Shown here: positions 59,182 through 64,000 of the stretch, piece by piece
Position numbering within the stretch: the first letter of the stretch is position 1
Layout of the letters: each line of letters opens with the position of its first letter
Assembly: GCA_030407005.1 (NCBI GenBank)
Contig: JAUDYN010000003.1
Location: 62,001 to 126,000, forward strand
DNA: 64,000 bases
Direction of reading: 5' to 3'
Source: Desarmillaria ectypa
Lineage: Eukaryota > Basidiomycota > Agaricomycetes > Agaricales > Physalacriaceae
Translations under genes and position numbers: made by a program
The notes under the pieces: model-generated
What the model was told of the DNA's origin: nothing
Databases searched by the model: none
The model's input: only the letters and a program-made list of their open reading frames with translations

Positions 59182-59255
59182 TGAGTCGACCCAGGTTCGA
59201 ACTGAGGACCTTCTGTGTGTTAGACAGATGCGATAACCAGCTACGCCATCGACCC
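59182..59255 (-). tRNA. tRNA-Val (anticodon AAC), second copy
   Basis: Identical over 74 nt to the copy at 1110-1183, again on the minus strand, with a T-run just past the 3' end (bases 59150-59158). The flanks show no resemblance beyond the tRNA itself, so the copies were not made by a recent large duplication. Confidence 0.95.
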
Positions 59256-60004
59256 GTATACGAGGTCTCGTATGTCATCTATTAAACTATGATTCCGAGA
59301 TTCCAGTGTCAGAATCAGTTATACGCGGTCTTTGTCTCTGCCACATCGGATTTTGGTATTCCTGCGTCCTCGCCAAGGAATTTGCTGGCTGGTCGGAAAG
59401 GGAATCACGTTTCCTACTCCGTCGACGTTCAGCGTCAGATAACCTGTCATGTGTCCATTCTTCCGGGAATTCCCTTTTCCACGCCTATAGTTCTCACCAG
59501 GCTCGAGGTACTGTTGTGAAAAACGGGGGATGAATAGATCAGTTCGTTCCCAGTTAGTACATGCGCGGTGTCAGGCCAATAGTATTGCGCTTGGCTGAGC
59601 TCTGCAAACGCATGCAGATGTACACTACTGTACCTACTTATATACTAAATGCTAATGTACTAGAATCTTCTACAACTTTCCTAATATTTCTCTCTTAATC
59701 AGCAAGTTCGGCATGATGCCGGATTGCCATCATCTCGGCTCAACTCTCAAATCCCAACAGGTACAGTCTCCATGATATCAATCTCCGTTCAAGATACGAG
59801 TTCGAGTTTTCACGACCACTTCAATTTTTGTGCATAGGGCATTGATTGCATCAAGTACTTTGAGAATTTGTTCCATGTCGTGAACACTAGTCCCTCATAG
59901 AGAGATGAAGATACAGACCTATTGATGGGAGGGAGGGACGTAAACGCGGGCTTTTATTGTACTACATAATAGATAAATACATGTCCTCCAAGGTACGAAT
60001 TTCC
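59256..60004. other. intergenic, no gene recognised
   Basis: About 750 bp. Plus-strand frames at 59289-59533 are short and motif-free. Confidence 0.4.
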
Positions 60005-62620
60005 TCATTGATAATGTACACCAAATCCGTCCATCCCCCACCCGTAATCTGAATACAGCAATCCTGCGAGCTCAGCCATAGTCGTCTCCCCAAATCCAAA
60101 ATCCGGTCCATCCAACGTGAGATCAGGATACAACTTGTAACTTGTACGAGGCATCTGGAATGATGCTCGGATCTCAGTGGGCGACGCACTAGACCCAGAA
60201 CCGGAAACGGCGGACACAGACCCAGGACTACTTGAGTTTTTCGATGCATCGATAATCATCCGCTTCACGATGTGCTCAAACGGTTCTCCTTCGTTCTCAT
60301 CATCTATCCTATCCCGCCCCCGTTTCCTTGAAGGTTTTGATGGGAGATCTGGTTCGGCAGCTAGGATGGGAAAGCAATCAACAGCAGGAAGCGGTGGAGC
60401 AAAGAAGAAACCATCACTCAATAATCCCTCCAATAACGCGATGGCATTCCTCGAGACCACGGATATGTGTTCTGCAGTCTTGAAAAGGTCTAGTGCCTGC
60501 CTAAGTTCTGCCCTGCGCTCATCCAGACACCGTCCATCGTCAGCCGCTTTCTGATGGCATAGATCAATGAATAGAACCACCGCGGCAGCGAAACCATAGA
60601 ACAGCACGATCCACCACTTGAGCAGGATAGCTGACTGCTTGTCGTCAGATTTAAGATGGTCTAGTATTGCTTGAGCGGATGCTATGCATTGTTCACGGGA
60701 TTTCACCTTCGAAGGGACGTAAGAAAGAAAAGTATTCGAGGATACATTTACTCACGTATTTCCGATCTTTATACCCTCTGAACAGATACGGCCTATGCAG
60801 CCTCAACCGCCTCGTCTCGCCCATGATCAAGCACAACGTCAGCTCAAGCCTTTTCACTCCCTCATCAACCGCCAGGCTTTTGTCATCGGTTATGAAATGC
60901 CCTGGGACACCTTTTGACATTTCTTCCAGCCGCTTATCCATATCTCCAACAAAACTATAACCCGTTGGCGCCTGCATCTCGTCTACGATCTCCCGATACA
61001 GAACTACGAACCGTAGACGTGTAATGGAGAACGTCATTTCTGTGTATTCTTCCGTAGGTCGGGAACGCAGCGGTTGACCGTCGTCAACGAGATCTTCGTC
61101 GTTCACATTGGCTGGCCACCCCGTATGGTTCTGTGAAGGGTGTATGGCATATGTACCATTGTGCGCTGCCGCATGCGACCAGTCGTTAAAAATCTGATCG
61201 TCGTGAGAATGGTAAAGAAGGAAGGAAACGAGACGCACGAGACTCCACCATATTCTACGTGCTGTCTCCCGTTTGACTAGAGATCTCCATGTCGCGTTGT
61301 ATGTCCGCTCGTCAGATTCAGAACCTAACCGAGACATACCAAGGTTCTGGGCTATCTAATGAAATGATTGGCACTCGTATACTACATCCGAATTCTACGA
61401 GCCTTGATCGCCGAGCCTAATAACGCCCAATGCGTGCTATTGATTCCACCAGTCAGATTGTAGTGATTTATGTTGAAACTGAGAGGCCACTTACTCAGCT
61501 TCATCGAGATTTTGTTGATACACGCCCATAAGTCTGAGATATTGAATATGCGAGCTGGACAAAGAAGATATGATTAAGGGATACGTACAGGATACATTGC
61601 AAGTGCTCCAGGGAATGTGCTCCCAAGAAGTCGTCGTAATGCAAACACGCTTGTGCAGCAGAATACATCTGCTTTGATAATTCTGACGCGGTAGAAAAAT
61701 CAATGGCAACACGCTCGCAAATATACGGTTCTATCAGGTGTAGTGATAGACATAATATCATGAAATATACCCCAAGAAACGAGACGCGAACCATTCCCAG
61801 GCTGTCGCTGGATTTTTGAATTAGGAGGACATTCAGCTACATGATCCATCAGTTAATAATCCATATTGAGGAGACGACACTTACCTCACTAATAAACGTC
61901 GGGGCATGTAAAACCTTTGAATACCATTCCAGTCTCTCGAACTAGAAGAGTCGATAAGCCGCGGCTAGTCAGAACATTGAGTCATACGCACGTAAAACTG
62001 CACCAATGCGCGGCTCCTCATATCGTTAGGGAGCATCGCTACGAGTCTCGCTATTACATTAACGCCAGGATCCAACAGAAGGAGCAAGGGATGTCCACCG
62101 GAGGGGCTAGCAGACGTATACGGGTCCTCGTTGTATTTCATAGTGTCTAAATCCTGCGTGGCTCTACTACGATTTACGCGGTGTCCCATGGCGAAATCTT
62201 CCAGCATCATTGCCACGTCTTCGTCTGTCGAAGTGATGCCAAATGACGACCGGATGGCTGAACGGACTTTCTCCTTGTCCTTTACCTTCTCTTTTTCCTT
62301 CCCATGATTGCCAGCCGAGACGAGCTTGGATACAGTCTGTTCAAGAACGGCCAAGCGGCCGAGGACGTCGTCAAGCGTTTCTGTGGCAGCCTTGCTTGAC
62401 CTGTGCAGCCGATGCTTAGAGGGAGTATAAGAAAATATTCGAGATGCATACGCAACAGCATTCCGGTCTACCTCCCTGCATTGATCGCCCTCCCCTCGTA
62501 ACATACATGGAGCGCAGGGGTACGCCCTATTACCTGTTTAGCATCAGTAAAGCCCTTGATGATTGATCTGACTCGAAATTGCCTCGAACATTTTATCTTA
62601 CGCTTGCGGCCTAGCGTGCA
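60005..62620 (-). CDS. Zn2Cys6 fungal transcription factor
   Basis: Minus-strand multi-exon gene. The zinc cluster is split by an intron: GRKRKIKCSRQ (about 62600-62570), then CAPCMLRGEGDQCREVDRN (about 62530-62460). The upstream exon with the first two cysteines could not be placed. A coiled-coil linker (ETLDDVLGRLAVLEQTVSKL) and a KEKVKDKEKV stretch follow. The fungal-specific middle domain contains SLEHLQCIL, RETARRIWWSLVRLVSFLLY, YTEMTFSITRLRF, the segment RRLRLHRPYLFRGY and RNAIALLEGLL. The gene ends at 60005 with an acidic and Ser-rich tail (FEHIVKRMIIDASKNSSSPG; DYGWGMDGFGVHYQ). Targets are unknown, and no metabolic gene cluster adjoins it. The exact start is uncertain. Confidence 0.75.
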
Positions 62621-64000
62621 TTAGCAACATTTTGAGTAAGACAACGCGACGAAAGTACATTGAAAACAGCTCTGAATCGGCCTCGACGACGTACGCAGTT
62701 CCGCCATAGGACATTAAGAATGGATGTCGATAAGGAACAAAGTATGAAGCCTGATCAGATTTTGAAAATGTACCCGATCTCCGTTCCTCGGTCCGTCATC
62801 CGTTCTTTATCAGTGTCGATAAGGGGCTGTCAGTAACGGCGAGAAAATTGGGCTTTTCCTTTGAATTTATGTATCGTGTTGAACATTTCTAAGGGAGGTG
62901 GTACTTACGGGCACACAAATTTGCCGCCTACTGGAGATGTTGCTACAGAATTATGTGAGGACGCCTTTAGTGGTCAGGTGGTAGTCCAAGAAGACCCATA
63001 AAGTTAGCACCAGGAAATGAGAGTGATGGTAGGCCAAATATGTCTTTAGCTGCACCACGCCAAGGGGAACAGCATAGGCATTCTATTTTCCGACAATACA
63101 ATTGCTGCGGCGGTATACGCCCCAACTTCGACCTGGCGCACAAAACAATCAAGCTCAGATGATTAAAGAATTGTCCCTGATCGGCCACATGCATACCTTG
63201 AAGTGTATACTGAGCTCTTAGAGCCGTATATTCTCCTATGAACAGGGAAATAACGGTGCGGCTGAAGTGATAAAACTGGTGCTGGTAACGGTGCATGAGA
63301 CCACAAGTCACGATATGCAGCTCCACTGATCATGAGAAGAAGATAGGTCCGAAAGGAAAGCATTATGATGCATAGCGTATGGATAACCGGATTTCCTCGT
63401 GGCAAGGAATTTCGAACCAAAACGAGGTTCAGATGAAGCACATTCCGGAATTCTGACACGCTGGATATACGGTTATGAAGGTATTAAAGTCATGGAACCT
63501 GTAACCATTTAATGGCATTCGATGAATCGTCAGTTGCTTGTTTTTCGATGAAATCAGTTGAAAAGAATTTGGACTGTCAACCGTCGGCTTGAGGGCCGGC
63601 CGATCAACTTGGGAATCTGTCGGCAGGCATTTCATGTGCTCAGCCACGTCTCAGTCAAGATTGGCACAACGGTGACCTACTACTCCAAGCTAATGGTGGG
63701 CCTGTGGAAATTTTCCACAGTGCGTTAAAGCTGCATTTTCTGCTGTAAGGAACTTAAGCTAATTGGCAAATTATTCTACGGAAGACTCTTGTCTGGCGAG
63801 TTATTCTAAACTCTAGTCGCAACCCTAGGAACTACTTTTTGCTCTAATTTCTCTTTGTTTGATGTCCACACGAGCTATGCGCTGTTATGCGGCCTTTGGG
63901 TGTTTCAACGTCGACAAGACGATCGCCTCGCATTTCAAGTAGACGTTCTATCAGGCTACCATCTATGTCGACATCGTATCGCCAGAAAATGTTGAGCCTC
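62621..64000. other. no gene supported
   Basis: Minus-strand frames at 62967-63326 and 63163-63459 overlap in different frames. They could hide a spliced gene (VISLFIGEYTALRAQYTLQ), but no family is recognised. Bases 63640-64000 show nothing. Confidence 0.3.

Noticed and set aside
62596..62614. Another copy of the CGCTTGCGGCCT repeat
   Set aside because: It coincides with the codons of the zinc-cluster exon (GRKRKIKC, minus strand) and lacks the AGGC partner, so it is probably chance.
1..64000. CRISPR arrays, operons, insertion sequences, integrases
   Set aside because: None was seen. Gene structure is eukaryotic throughout, and the only regular short repeats are the 24-bp coding repeat and the YPGQ codons.

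Overview
The window looks like nuclear DNA of a mushroom-forming basidiomycete (Agaricomycetes). The reasons are genes broken by many introns of about 40-65 bp with GT...AG ends, F-box-like proteins with the N-terminal pattern of that class, a fungal NACHT-ankyrin gene, a MYND protein and a Zn2Cys6 regulator of agaricomycete type, and dispersed single tRNA genes. Nothing bacterial, plasmid-like or viral was seen.

Layout. 0-18.9 kb is gene-poor and rich in decayed sequence. It holds a foldback (inverted-repeat) element beside a tRNA-Val(AAC), a small two-finger C2H2 protein, two F-box-like genes and relics of a third, a broken fungal gene with one frameshift, a NACHT-ankyrin gene carrying two in-frame stops and a frameshift, a cluster of short GC hairpin repeats, and a tRNA-Val(TAC). 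18.9-24.9 kb holds a glycoside-hydrolase-like gene with a proline-rich YPGQ tail and a YFH7/uridine-kinase-like P-loop kinase. The relics between them show that a divergent hydrolase/kinase pair was duplicated in tandem and that each copy then lost the opposite gene.

25.5-38.6 kb is the most unusual part. Two divergent genes (33.3-36.7 kb minus, 37.2-38.6 kb plus) each join thioredoxin-fold domains to the same C-terminal beta-rich domain of unknown function. One has three thioredoxin folds, an acidic linker and a WCYYC site; the other has one fold with WCSHC. A second, inverted copy of this pair lies at 25.5-28.4 kb. It has lost its centre, including both active sites and the shared promoter, and both its genes are broken. 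The CAND1-type cullin regulator gene (28.7-33.0 kb) sits in the loop of this inverted duplication.

38.6-58.4 kb is a denser housekeeping stretch: an AT-hook-like protein, Vps4 (ESCRT disassembly), a small conserved SH3-like protein, a BTB/POZ protein, the mitochondrial branched-chain E2 transacylase, two small paralogous proteins, a MYND-finger protein, an RSC1/2-like bromodomain-BAH chromatin subunit divergent from it, and a single-pass membrane protein. 58.4-64 kb holds a second tRNA-Val(AAC) and a Zn2Cys6 transcription factor.

Intron positions were placed by eye from reading frame and family resemblance. Family names come from recognition of motifs, without any database search.
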